NCBI GenBank assembly: GCA_002429245.1
Contig: DIZA01000005.1
Coordinates: 1 to 64,000, forward strand
Length of the DNA: 64,000 nt
Reading direction: 5' to 3'
From: Candidatus Saccharibacteria bacterium UBA6040
GTDB lineage: Bacteria > Patescibacteriota > Saccharimonadia > Saccharimonadales > Saccharimonadaceae
Of this stretch, positions 47,832-56,647 are shown piece by piece; the stretch's first letter is position 1; every line of letters starts with the position of its first letter. A program made the translations under genes and the position numbers. The notes beneath the pieces were generated by a model. The model searched no databases and was not told the origin of the DNA. It worked only from the letters and a program-made list of their open reading frames with translations.

Positions 47832-48242
47832 TTACTGAACTTGGAATGTACCAGCAACTTCGTCGTGCATGTGGTCGTGGAATTTAAAACTTCCTGTTTG
47901 AATAAGCGTAACGGTAAATTCTTGGTTACCAAGTAAGTCGCGTTCTTCAACGCCGTCATAGGCAGTATGCATCTCGTGTACGCCAAAGGCCACCATGCGA
48001 TCAACGTCGTCGAGATTCTTGATTGTCAAAGTGTCGCATTTTGACGCAACTGTATTCTCTGGCGACACAACACTATCCTTAATGGTAACGAAATGACTGA
48101 CATGATGTGATGAACAGCCTTGGTGAAGGCTTGCGTATTGCTGATCGTTATACGCGTTCACGCCCACAATTGACCCAAAGGCTGCCGCACCGCCAAACAC
48201 GACGACTAACAGAGTGATTCCGACCATTTTTATGCGACTCAT
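47832..48242 (-). CDS. Secreted cupredoxin-like protein
   Basis: The 136-residue product has an N-terminal anchor (residues 5-28) and a beta-sandwich-like domain. Possible copper ligands are in AFGVHEMH and FKFHDHMHDEVAGTFQVQ, and a Cys lies in ASKCDTL. The layout recalls cupredoxins exposed outside the membrane. ATG 48242 was chosen because on the minus strand TATAAT (48255-48250) ends seven bases before it; the frame is open further upstream. Confidence 0.72.
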   Translation of the reverse strand: MSRIKMVGITLLVVVFGGAAAFGSIVGVNAYNDQQYASLHQGCSSHHVSHFVTIKDSVVSPENTVASKCDTLTIKNLDDVDRMVAFGVHEMHTAYDGVEERDLLGNQEFTVTLIQTGSFKFHDHMHDEVAGTFQVQ

Positions 48243-48366
48243 TGAGACGATTATACCACGGAGGCATAAGTGGTTTGAGCCTAAAATGAAATGTTCTCTC
48301 TCGGTAAAGATCTTGCTACAATAGATGTAGTTGAAAAATAGGGAAAACATAGGGGAGCCAGTCTAC

Positions 48367-50571
48367 ATGGGCAAGAAATTACACGCACTGGGATTATTTG
48401 CATTTAATAATCCATGGAAAATTATTAGTGGATGGGTACTGCTCATCGCCATTCTCGGATTTCTTGCAGTTCAGTTTATACAGCCAACAAGTTCATCGAT
48501 TTCTATCCCTGGAACTGACGCTCAAAAAGCGATCGACCGCGCTAATGAGCTTTTTCCTAATTCCGGAAAAGGATCAGGGCGTATCGTTTTTAAAGCCCCT
48601 GACGGTAAAAAGATTAGTGACTTTAAAACGCAGATCACCGATCTTGCGACAAAAGTTTCTAAAGTTGATGGCGTCGGCACTGTCGCTGATCCATTTATTG
48701 ACCCCTCATTTATTTCTGAATCTGGAACAATCGCCTACGCTCAAGTACAACTGAAAGACGCTGGTGGTTCGGTCACTGAAACAACTATCAGTGGCGTTCA
48801 ATCGGCCATTGACGCCGCTCGAGTTGATGGCCTACAAGTAGAAACCGGCGGCGACCTGATTACCAAAGTACCTGGTGAAATCCTTGGTATCGGTGAAGTC
48901 GCAGGTGTTCTTATCGCACTCGTTGTACTCTTTATTACCCTTGACTCACTTGTCGCGGCAGGAATGCCTATCATCACCGCACTGGTCGCTATTGCTGTCA
49001 GTATGGCGGGATTGTTCTCGCTGAGTAAGTTGATCAGTATTAACGCAACAACGCCCGTATTAGGGGTTATGCTCGGGCTTGCTGTTGGTATTGACTACTC
49101 ATTATTCATTATCAATAAGTACCGTCGACTCCTACGCGACGGCTATGGATACAAAGAAGCGGCCTCGCGAGCAATCGGAACAGCAGGAAACGCAGTTATC
49201 TTTGCTGCGCTTACCGTCGTGATCGCATTGTCAGCCCTTAGTATCGTTAACGTTCCATTTATGACCCTTATGGGGCTTTCTGGGGCTGCGACGATCGCAG
49301 TCGCCGCCATTGTGTCCGTTAGCTTGGTTCCAGCGATGCTCGGCGTTGTAGGGCGTCGTGTGTTTACAAAGAAAACCCGTGCAATTGTTGAAGCTGCGCA
49401 AGCTCGTGGCCCACAAGCTGTTCACAAAGTCAGCCAAAAATCGTTCTGGTACAAGTGGGGTAAAGTCATTACCAGCCACCCAATTATTTCGCTCGTTATC
49501 GCACTCGTTATTATTGTGACGCTTGCATTGCCTGTCCGAGAACTGCAACTTGGACTTCCGACCGATCAATACGCAGCGGCCCAAACAACTCAAAAGAAAG
49601 CCTACGATCTTTTAACCGAAGGATTTGGCGCTGGATTCAACGGCCCTTTGACCGTCGTCGTTGAGGAACTTCCTGCTGTCACCGATGCTAACAAGACAGC
49701 TTTTGGTCCTTACGCAAAGTTCGTCCAACTAAAGAAAGTTGCCGACAGTATTGCGAAGCTTGATAACGTGAAGCAGACCCTTCCGGCAGCTGCCGTTGAT
49801 AACGGAACAGCGGGTATCATACAAGTGATCCCGAATTCTGCGCCAAGTGATCAAGCAACAAAAGACTTAATCAAGAAACTCCGTGATACATCAGAACAAA
49901 AAACCATCACTGGCAGTAGCGGTATCACGCTATCCGTCACCGGTGCGGCCGCCTTGCAAGATGACATCAACACCAAACTAAGCAATGCGCTGCCTGAATA
50001 TTTGCTCGTTGTGGTTGGACTGTCACTCATCTTGCTAATCGTTGCGTTCCGCTCAATCCTTGTTCCGCTCAAAGCAACCATCGGATTCCTCTTATCTGTT
50101 CTTGCGATGTTCGGTTCAATGGTCGCCGTCTTCCAATGGGGCTGGTTTGGACTTTCTGATGCGCCAGGCCCAATCGTCAGCTTTATTCCGATCATCTCAA
50201 TTGGTATCTTGTTCGGACTGGCAATGGACTATGAGTTCTTCCTAGTCTCTAGCATGCACGAAGTATTTGCACAGACAAAGAATGCCAAAGAAGCCGTCGT
50301 CACCGGTTTTGGTGTCGGCAGTAAAGTCGTGACCGCCGCGGCCATTATTATGGTGAGTGTCTTCGCGGGATTCATCTCCAACCACGACGCAACCATTCAA
50401 GCCATTGGCTTTGGACTTGCGGTCGGTATCCTGGTTGATGCTTTCCTTGTTCGTATGACTATTGTCCCGGCAGTGATGACATTGCTCGATAAAGCCGCCT
50501 GGTGGATTCCGAAGTGGCTCGACAAGCGCCTGCCACACGTTTCAATCGAGGGTGAAGAAGAAACCCACTAA
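48367..50571 (+). CDS. MMPL/RND-family transporter
   Basis: The 734-residue protein has the internal duplication of RND transporters: helix 1, an extracellular domain, five to six helices (with LGVMLGLAVGIDYSLFIINKYRR), then a second extracellular domain and six helices (with ISIGILFGLAMDYEFFLVSSMHE). The GxDY/DY pairs carry the proton-relay Asp. It probably exports lipids or drugs. ATG 48367 has AGGGGAG nine bases upstream; this gene has a real leader, with TACAAT as -10. Confidence 0.93.
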   Translation: MGKKLHALGLFAFNNPWKIISGWVLLIAILGFLAVQFIQPTSSSISIPGTDAQKAIDRANELFPNSGKGSGRIVFKAPDGKKISDFKTQITDLATKVSKVDGVGTVADPFIDPSFISESGTIAYAQVQLKDAGGSVTETTISGVQSAIDAARVDGLQVETGGDLITKVPGEILGIGEVAGVLIALVVLFITLDSLVAAGMPIITALVAIAVSMAGLFSLSKLISINATTPVLGVMLGLAVGIDYSLFIINKYRRLLRDGYGYKEAASRAIGTAGNAVIFAALTVVIALSALSIVNVPFMTLMGLSGAATIAVAAIVSVSLVPAMLGVVGRRVFTKKTRAIVEAAQARGPQAVHKVSQKSFWYKWGKVITSHPIISLVIALVIIVTLALPVRELQLGLPTDQYAAAQTTQKKAYDLLTEGFGAGFNGPLTVVVEELPAVTDANKTAFGPYAKFVQLKKVADSIAKLDNVKQTLPAAAVDNGTAGIIQVIPNSAPSDQATKDLIKKLRDTSEQKTITGSSGITLSVTGAAALQDDINTKLSNALPEYLLVVVGLSLILLIVAFRSILVPLKATIGFLLSVLAMFGSMVAVFQWGWFGLSDAPGPIVSFIPIISIGILFGLAMDYEFFLVSSMHEVFAQTKNAKEAVVTGFGVGSKVVTAAAIIMVSVFAGFISNHDATIQAIGFGLAVGILVDAFLVRMTIVPAVMTLLDKAAWWIPKWLDKRLPHVSIEGEEETH

Positions 50572-51119
50572 GCCGTTTGCGTTTGACCGGGTTTCTTGGT
50601 GATTTTGAAGCCCTCTTTCTTGACCTTTTTATACTCTCGCCAGATGAGTCCGAGAATTAATATGTCGAGGATCGTCAAAGCAATAACAAAGACCGAGCCA
50701 GAACCAAAGACAATATCATACACCTGATAAAGCGTCAGTGCACCCAGTGCAATCAATGAAAATGGATATGCCCACAGCTTGTTACGAAGGATACCTATCA
50801 CGGAAATAAGTTTGATCGCCGCATGAACAAGCAGATAGATAATAAAGAAAAGCCGAGCACTATTCGTAAATTGATGTGATGTATGAATGAGAAAGTTCGA
50901 TATAAAATCATTTGGGTCATGAGCAAGCTCACGGTGCGTTGCAAGCACAACCAACCCCTGTAAACGATTCGGACTGAGGAAAATCAGTGCGATAGCTGTG
51001 ACAAGTTCAATAAGGCCGTCGATACCTTTAATTAAAATACCGTATTCGAATATCTTATCGAAGAGGTTCCTCGGCTCAAACCACGAAGTCGGTTTTTTCT
51101 GCTTTACTTCTTTTTCCAT
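50568..51119 (-). CDS. DUF2127-like membrane protein
   Basis: A 183-residue protein with about four helices. FEYGILIKGIDGLIELVTAIALIFLSP near the start and LLVHAAIKLISVIGILRNKLWAYP in the middle are typical of DUF2127. Its 3' end overlaps the convergent transporter gene by four bases. Role unknown. Confidence 0.78.
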   Translation of the reverse strand: MEKEVKQKKPTSWFEPRNLFDKIFEYGILIKGIDGLIELVTAIALIFLSPNRLQGLVVLATHRELAHDPNDFISNFLIHTSHQFTNSARLFFIIYLLVHAAIKLISVIGILRNKLWAYPFSLIALGALTLYQVYDIVFGSGSVFVIALTILDILILGLIWREYKKVKKEGFKITKKPGQTQTA

Positions 51120-51157
51120 TACTCTCTATTATACGGTCATTTGGTATAATTGGTTGC

Positions 51158-51520
51158 ATGGAAGAAATTGGAATTGAATCAACACTTGTTGAGGCGATCA
51201 GAAACGGTGATAAAACAATTGAGACTCGTCTGGGAAAGCCTCGTTTTCTTCGTATTCAGGAAGGTGACATCCTCAGTATTCGCGAAGATTTTTGGTATGA
51301 AGGAAAGATCCTTGAATCACTCACACATGCCCTGGAAGTGAAAGTTACGCAAATACTCTACTTTGAAACGTTCAAAGAAATGCTCGATGCAGTTGATTTT
51401 CAAGCTGTGATCCCCAGCGCAAAAACCGTCGAAGAAGCTCTGAAAAAATACAAAGAATTCTACAGCCCAGAAGACGAACAAGAATTCGGGGTTATCGCAT
51501 TTACTTTTGAACTTGTTTAG
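51158..51520 (+). CDS. ASCH-domain protein
   Basis: ASCH domains bind RNA or modified nucleosides. The 120-residue product has the domain's opening LVEAIRNGDKTIETRLGKPRFLRIQEGDILSI and the ending EFGVIAFTFEL. A TATAAT ends seven bases before the ATG. It converges on the PAP2 gene with an overlap of 20 bases. Confidence 0.85.
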   Translation: MEEIGIESTLVEAIRNGDKTIETRLGKPRFLRIQEGDILSIREDFWYEGKILESLTHALEVKVTQILYFETFKEMLDAVDFQAVIPSAKTVEEALKKYKEFYSPEDEQEFGVIAFTFELV

Positions 51521-52208
51521 TCTTCGTTTTTAGACGATCGTTTTTATGATATTCATACGAAGCAGCCTTCGTAATTAACAAGACAATGGCGATCCAAACT
51601 GCACTCACACTCCAACCGGCCACAATGTCAGTAGGGTAGTGGACGCCAAGATATAGTCGTGAGAATCCAATAGATAGGATGAGTATTGCGCCAAGTATGA
51701 TCGCAACAACTCGCCATTTGGTTTTCCATAAGATAGCGACAATACAAAGAATAAGTGCGCTCGTGAGCATTGCGTGTCCACTAGGAAATGAGTAACCCGT
51801 TTCAGTGATAAGTGATTGCCAAAATGCCGGGCGATCGCGGTGGAATAATAGCTTTAAAATAAGGTTCGCAGCGGCTGCGCCACCAACGCCAAAGAATACC
51901 AACATCGCATGACGGCGATGTTTTTTATATAAAAGAAAAACGAGTAACAGAATAGTGGCAGGAAGAATAACCTCAACGTTTCCCATAGCTGTGAGGTCAA
52001 AGAATACCCGGTCCAGCGTCGGGTTTGCCTGCGCATGAATCCAAGAAAGAATAGTGTTATCTAGTCCAATTGGTTGATGCTCGGCAACCTCACCAGCAAT
52101 ACGCAGGAAGATGATAACCGGTGTCCAAAACAAAAGGAAGGCGATAACTAATTGTGATGTTTTATATTTTTTAAAAAAAGATTTCAGTGGAGTTTTTGTG
52201 TTGTTCAT
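51501..52208 (-). CDS. PAP2-family membrane phosphatase
   Basis: It dephosphorylates lipid phosphates such as undecaprenyl pyrophosphate or phosphatidic acid. Six helices and the three-part signature are visible: KLLFHRDRP, SFPSGHAML and SRLYLGVHYPTDIVAG. 235 residues. A wall-lipid recycling role is plausible but inferred. Confidence 0.92.
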   Translation of the reverse strand: MNNTKTPLKSFFKKYKTSQLVIAFLLFWTPVIIFLRIAGEVAEHQPIGLDNTILSWIHAQANPTLDRVFFDLTAMGNVEVILPATILLLVFLLYKKHRRHAMLVFFGVGGAAAANLILKLLFHRDRPAFWQSLITETGYSFPSGHAMLTSALILCIVAILWKTKWRVVAIILGAILILSIGFSRLYLGVHYPTDIVAGWSVSAVWIAIVLLITKAASYEYHKNDRLKTKTKQVQK

Positions 52209-52325
52209 TCTGACTTTAGTATAGCAAGAAAACTACTGTGACGGAGATGCGAGATTAGGAAAACACGCTGATGAAGCGCATAATAGAGACATATATGTAC
52301 CGTACATCGAAACGAAAGGTTTTAC

Positions 52326-52385
52326 ATGTCAAAAGGGAAAGATCGTAAGAAAGAACTCAAAAAGCCTAAAAAGGTTGTTGCATAA
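52326..52385 (+). CDS. 19-residue lysine-rich peptide gene
   Basis: MSKGKDRKKELKKPKKVVA is encoded between a promoter-like region and the next gene, whose ATG overlaps its TAA stop (TAATG). Very short Lys-rich proteins of this pattern occur in many bacteria. The coupling with the following gene supports translation. The function is unknown. Confidence 0.6.
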   Translation: MSKGKDRKKELKKPKKVVA

Positions 52386-52624
52386 TGGCTAAATCTTTAA
52401 GCGCACAACGTTTTCTCGACTCTGCGGAAGCAAAAGAAATTCGTGACATTTTAAAAGAAATGATGACCGACCCTGAATTCAATACGAAGTCTATGTACTC
52501 ACCAACAGCCGGTGGCGATGTACTCTTTGTTGATAAGCACATGGAATACCTAAGTCAGCACACAACGCTGAACGTGAACCACTACTTGTCGAACCTTCGA
52601 CTTATGACACGCGTCCGTAATTAA
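52385..52624 (+). CDS. Small hypothetical protein coupled to the lysine-rich peptide
   Basis: A 79-residue soluble protein (MAKSLSAQRFLDSAEAKEIR at the start) with no recognised family. It starts inside the stop of the 19-residue peptide, so the two form a small operon. Confidence 0.68.
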   Translation: MAKSLSAQRFLDSAEAKEIRDILKEMMTDPEFNTKSMYSPTAGGDVLFVDKHMEYLSQHTTLNVNHYLSNLRLMTRVRN

Positions 52625-52673
52625 CGCGCCGTTCAATTAGGGTTATAATAAGAGCATAACTCTAAGGAGGACT

Positions 52674-53003
52674 ATGCGATCTATCAAACTACTCCACGAT
52701 ACCGCCAATAAAGAGCGAAGAAAGTCTGAAGACCTCAGGCATGAGGCTACTAAAAACCGTTTGAAAGCAGTCGAAACGATAGAAGATCAACCTCTTTCCC
52801 TCCAATATACAAATGAGGCACAAAAGAACGAAGAAAAAGCAGCGCAACACGACAACACTGCCATGAATCTTGAAAATGAAGCGATAGCACTTGAAGCAAA
52901 AGCGCTTGAGCTGAATCGTAAGAAAAATGAAATTCAGGCATCAAGCCAAGCCGAAATCGTAAAACTCGATAAGGAAGAAAAATCTTTACGAGGCGAGATC
53001 TAG
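52674..53003 (+). CDS. Coiled-coil hypothetical protein
   Basis: The 109-residue product is almost entirely charged helix, rich in Glu, Lys and Ala (NEAQKNEEKAAQHDNTAMNL and onward), typical of a coiled coil. No hydrophobic anchor. It has a leader with TATAAT and an AAGGAGG ribosome site, unlike most first genes here. Confidence 0.65.
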   Translation: MRSIKLLHDTANKERRKSEDLRHEATKNRLKAVETIEDQPLSLQYTNEAQKNEEKAAQHDNTAMNLENEAIALEAKALELNRKKNEIQASSQAEIVKLDKEEKSLRGEI

Positions 53004-53052
53004 CGTTTTTTTGCTATACTACATACAAACATAAGCACCAAGGAGCCTGCTT

Positions 53053-53154
53053 TTGAGAAAACATTCACGTCTGGGTAAAGACTTAGTGATTGCTGACGTA
53101 GCCAGCTCTTTTCCTATTTCTAATGCTTCGGCTAAAAATGGAGTTTCTCTCTAA
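53053..53154 (+). CDS. 33-residue peptide coupled to the proline-rich gene
   Basis: A TTG start with AAGGAG about eight bases upstream opens a 33-residue frame (RKHSRLGKDLVIADVASSF and onward). Its TAA stop overlaps the next ATG (TAATG). The ribosome site and the coupling argue for real translation. It could be a leader peptide or a short partner of the next protein. Confidence 0.5.
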   Translation: MRKHSRLGKDLVIADVASSFPISNASAKNGVSL

Positions 53155-53654
53155 TGCCTACTAACCCAATCGTCCCGCCTACTGCATCAAATCAGTCCAT
53201 CAATCCCGAGGATGATGCAATGCTTCAAGCGATTGAAGCACTTGAAGCACGGACAGTCGATCCCGACCCAGAACCGTACACGCCTTCAGCGTCGCGTCCG
53301 CCAGCTCCAATTATTGTCCCTAAGCCTGTCGTCATCCCAGTACCTGTCGCGCCAAAGGTAATGGAACCCGTTTTAGCTAAAGCCGCTGTGGCTGCGACAA
53401 CAGTCATTGCGAACCCTCCCGAAAAGCCTCCTGCTCCAAAACCAGTAAGACCTTCCGTTCCCAAGACACCAGCAGTTGAAATCGCCGAGGAGCTTGCCAA
53501 TGCTCCAGCAACATCACCCGAAGACGCACCTTTCCAACCATTTCCTAAACGAAAACCTTCAAAGAAGTCTCTTCTTGCTATTGTCGGAGTTATCGTCCTC
53601 ATTGGACTGATTATTGGTGGCTACTTTGGCTGGCAATCACTGCACAGTTCCTAG
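53154..53654 (+). CDS. Proline/alanine-rich protein with C-terminal membrane anchor
   Basis: Residues 1-135 are low-complexity and rich in Pro, Ala and Val, likely disordered. A basic patch (KRKPSKKS) and one helix (LLAIVGVIVLIGLIIGGYFG) follow at the C-terminus. This is the layout of a tail-anchored or inverted linker protein. No family recognised. Confidence 0.65.
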   Translation: MPTNPIVPPTASNQSINPEDDAMLQAIEALEARTVDPDPEPYTPSASRPPAPIIVPKPVVIPVPVAPKVMEPVLAKAAVAATTVIANPPEKPPAPKPVRPSVPKTPAVEIAEELANAPATSPEDAPFQPFPKRKPSKKSLLAIVGVIVLIGLIIGGYFGWQSLHSS

Positions 53655-53688
53655 CTCATAACGACACATCTTTGCTATACTGTCATAT

Positions 53689-54264
53689 ATGAAACCTCTG
53701 ACTTCTACCACGCCTCACGTCATCATAATGGTTGGTATTCCTGGATCGGGTAAGACGACGTTTGCCGAACATTTTGCAAAGACGTTTCAGGCCCCGTATA
53801 TCAATCCCGGTAGTATTGCCGAGAAAATCGGGCTTGACGCAGACGCAACAGAGAAAGTAACACTCCTCTTATTCGAAGAACTCCTCAAAACAAATCGTAC
53901 GCTTGTTTACGAAGGATCAACCTTTACGAAAGCACAGCGATCTGAGCTGACAAAGCACGTTGCTAAAGCCGGCTACAAGACTGTTACCGTCTGGGTACAA
54001 ACAGAGCCGTACGAAGCGAAACGTCGTGCCACACGCAAGTTGAATCCTTTGGCACTATCGTCCGATGAGTACGAAAATGCAGTGCGTCGGTTTGAGAATC
54101 CAACTGCAGCCGAAAAGCCTGTCGTTATTAGCGGAAAACACACCTACACGACGCAACTAAAGACTGTCTTGAAGCACCTTACGCGGAATGCGCCTGAAAC
54201 ACAGATACCACCAGCGCCACAACAACCAATCGTCCGCCCAGGACGTAATATCATTATTAGGTAG
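53689..54264 (+). CDS. P-loop kinase-like ATPase (AAA_33/zeta-toxin-like)
   Basis: The Walker A motif is VGIPGSGKTTFAEHFAK at residues 15-31, and a kinase-like lid carries VWVQTEPYEAKRRATRKLN. The 191-residue size fits small nucleoside or polynucleotide kinase-like proteins. No antitoxin partner sits beside it, so a toxin role is not supported. TATACT ends seven bases before the ATG. Confidence 0.82.
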   Translation: MKPLTSTTPHVIIMVGIPGSGKTTFAEHFAKTFQAPYINPGSIAEKIGLDADATEKVTLLLFEELLKTNRTLVYEGSTFTKAQRSELTKHVAKAGYKTVTVWVQTEPYEAKRRATRKLNPLALSSDEYENAVRRFENPTAAEKPVVISGKHTYTTQLKTVLKHLTRNAPETQIPPAPQQPIVRPGRNIIIR

Positions 54265-54270
54265 CCCACT

Positions 54271-54966
54271 ATGCCGATCATTCACGATGAAGAGTTTGGC
54301 AAAATCACGATCAGACGAAGTGCTCGTGCCTCACAAGTGCGTCTTAGGGTCGCGCCAGACGGAACCTTAAGAGCATCATTGCCTCTTTATGCGCCGTCTT
54401 TTCTTGTAAAAAGACTCATTAAATCATCACGACAAGAACTTCGCGACATGCTGTCTCAAGCACAACCTCATACCGAATACACCGATGGTATGCGTATAGG
54501 AAAAAGTCACACGCTGATCGTTCGCCGAATCACAACTGGTACCGTACAAACGAATCGCCGTGGACAGCAAATTATCATTAGTTTGCCTGAAGGAAAATTA
54601 TTGCAAGATAGCGATGTCGTCAGGGAAGTGCGTGACGCTATTATTGCTGCTTTAAGGGTTGAAGCAAAAAGCTATCTTCCAAAACGACTATCATTCCTTG
54701 CAGCAAAAGGTGGCTTTAATTATAAAAAAGTTCGCTTTTCTCATGCTAGCGGCCGATGGGGAAGTTGTACCTCTGAGGGAACAATCAGTCTTAACATCGC
54801 CTTGATGAAATTACCGTTTGAACAGATTGACTACGTTATTATTCACGAACTCGCGCACACCAAACATATGAACCACAGTCCTGAATTTTGGGCACAAGTT
54901 TCAGAGTGGGATCCGCACTACAAAGAACATCGACGCGCGCTGAAACAAGAAGCTCCAACGATCTAA
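54271..54966 (+). CDS. YgjP/SprT-like metallopeptidase (DUF45)
   Basis: The zinc site YVIIHELAHTKHMNHSPEFWAQV (HExxH with a third His) lies near residue 195, and the substrate-site stretch FSHASGRWGSCTSEGTISLN is typical of DUF45 proteins. 231 residues, no signal peptide. It starts six bases after the kinase-like gene, with which it is probably cotranscribed. Confidence 0.88.
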   Translation: MPIIHDEEFGKITIRRSARASQVRLRVAPDGTLRASLPLYAPSFLVKRLIKSSRQELRDMLSQAQPHTEYTDGMRIGKSHTLIVRRITTGTVQTNRRGQQIIISLPEGKLLQDSDVVREVRDAIIAALRVEAKSYLPKRLSFLAAKGGFNYKKVRFSHASGRWGSCTSEGTISLNIALMKLPFEQIDYVIIHELAHTKHMNHSPEFWAQVSEWDPHYKEHRRALKQEAPTI

Positions 54967-55012
54967 TACCGCATATACAAAACGGTTATGCCTGCGCTAT
55001 AATGACAGCAAT

Positions 55013-56647
55013 ATGTTCGAGGGTGGTATTAGCTTCAACAAAGATTCCGACAAGGCACTTCGGTACATTGGCTTACTTGGAACGCCTATTTTTGTGGGAT
55101 ACAACCTTCTTGTCTACTTTGGTATTGCCCATAGTTCAAACTACAGTGGTAATCTGGCATGCCTGATTATATCTGCGCTATGGCTGATTGCTGGTACATA
55201 CCACTTCTTTGCACCAATTAGATCAATGGCGCAAATGCTGTTTCGGATCGTCATGTACCATATCATCACAATCGCAACCTTGATGTTTATCACTGGCTTC
55301 ATTGAGCCGTTTGCCTCATCAGTTGTGCTGTTATTCTTGGCATACAATGTCTACTTTGGACGCAAAGCACTATTAATTAGTATTGCGTCTTTTGTTGTCG
55401 CTGCGATTGTCGATATTATCATTCGTTACCCAAGCGATCATACGATCGTCGCGAATAACCTTATCGGCATAGGCGCCATCATGGTGCTAGGAGTTGCGCT
55501 CGTTGGTATCATCATGGCCCAGGAGACACGTCGTCAGGCACTCATCCAGAGCCAGACACAAGAACGACTACAATATGACCGCGTCCTGACGATCATCAAT
55601 AACTTGTCAGACGCCACCTTTAGTACCGACGAAAACGGCAACGTCTTGATGTATAACGCCGCTTGTCTCAACTTGCTCGATACAAACGACAACCTCAAGG
55701 GTGTGAACATTAGCTCGCTATTCACGCTGACTGACTCAGACAAGAAATCCGTGCAGTTGTTCGACGTTCTGAGTGAAGCACGAAAGACAGTACGCCGTGA
55801 CGACATCAGTCACACCTATGGTGACGGTGAAGAAGTCCGTCTTGAAATGACGTATGCACCAATCAAAAGTACCTATAGCCGTCACAAAAAGGGCCAGGTT
55901 CAAGGTGGCTTTATCCTGATCGTTCGTGACGTCACAAAACAAAAGAGCCTTGAAGAAGAACGTGATGAATTTATTAGTGTCGTCAGTCATGAACTGCGTA
56001 CACCAATCACGATTGTCGAAGGCACCCTTTCTAACCTGCAGGTCATGATGGATATGCCGACTAAACCTGAAGAGAGTGTCCTAAAGGGTTCTATCGGTAC
56101 CGCCCACGATCAAGTGCTGTACCTGGCAAAAATGGTGAATGACCTTAGCACGCTTTCACGTGCTGAACGTGGCGTGGCCGATGCCGGTGAAGACATCAAT
56201 GTCGAAGAACTGATGCACAAGCTTCACAAAGAGTACGAGAAGTCTGCTGCTACACGCAAACTCCACCTTAACCTAGATCTCGGGACAAAACTTGGTTCAA
56301 TTCATGTTAGCCGGCTGTATGTTGAAGAACTCCTGCAAAACTTCATTACAAATGCGATTAAGTATACAAACGAAGGCAGTATTACCGTCACCGCTAAGGC
56401 GAAAAAAGGCGTTATACTCTTTTCTGTGAAAGATAGCGGTATCGGCATCAGCAGAGGTGATCAGCAAAAGATCTTTGCCAAATTCTATCGAAGCGAAGAC
56501 TACCGTATTCGTGAAACGAATGGAACTGGGCTAGGGCTATACGTGTCAGCAAAGCTCGCACACAAGATCGGCACAAAGATTAATGTGACCAGCCGACTGA
56601 ACCATGGCTCGACCTTTAGCTTTGAACTTCCTCAGATAACCAAGTAG
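55013..56647 (+). CDS. Membrane sensor histidine kinase with PAS domain
   Basis: Six hydrophobic helices (about residues 22-172) form the sensor. A PAS domain follows (about 190-310; LSDATFSTDENGNVLMYN). HisKA has the phosphorylated His in VVSHELRTPITIVEG, and HATPase_c shows LLQNFITNAIKYT, VKDSGIGISRGDQQ and GTGLGLYVSAKLAHKIG. 544 residues. No response regulator is adjacent, so it is an orphan here. TATAAT ends nine bases before the ATG. Confidence 0.94.
   Translation: MFEGGISFNKDSDKALRYIGLLGTPIFVGYNLLVYFGIAHSSNYSGNLACLIISALWLIAGTYHFFAPIRSMAQMLFRIVMYHIITIATLMFITGFIEPFASSVVLLFLAYNVYFGRKALLISIASFVVAAIVDIIIRYPSDHTIVANNLIGIGAIMVLGVALVGIIMAQETRRQALIQSQTQERLQYDRVLTIINNLSDATFSTDENGNVLMYNAACLNLLDTNDNLKGVNISSLFTLTDSDKKSVQLFDVLSEARKTVRRDDISHTYGDGEEVRLEMTYAPIKSTYSRHKKGQVQGGFILIVRDVTKQKSLEEERDEFISVVSHELRTPITIVEGTLSNLQVMMDMPTKPEESVLKGSIGTAHDQVLYLAKMVNDLSTLSRAERGVADAGEDINVEELMHKLHKEYEKSAATRKLHLNLDLGTKLGSIHVSRLYVEELLQNFITNAIKYTNEGSITVTAKAKKGVILFSVKDSGIGISRGDQQKIFAKFYRSEDYRIRETNGTGLGLYVSAKLAHKIGTKINVTSRLNHGSTFSFELPQITK

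Noticed and set aside
53689..54264. Calling the P-loop protein a zeta toxin
   Set aside because: No epsilon-like antitoxin gene is adjacent and the sequence fits general AAA_33 kinases equally well.
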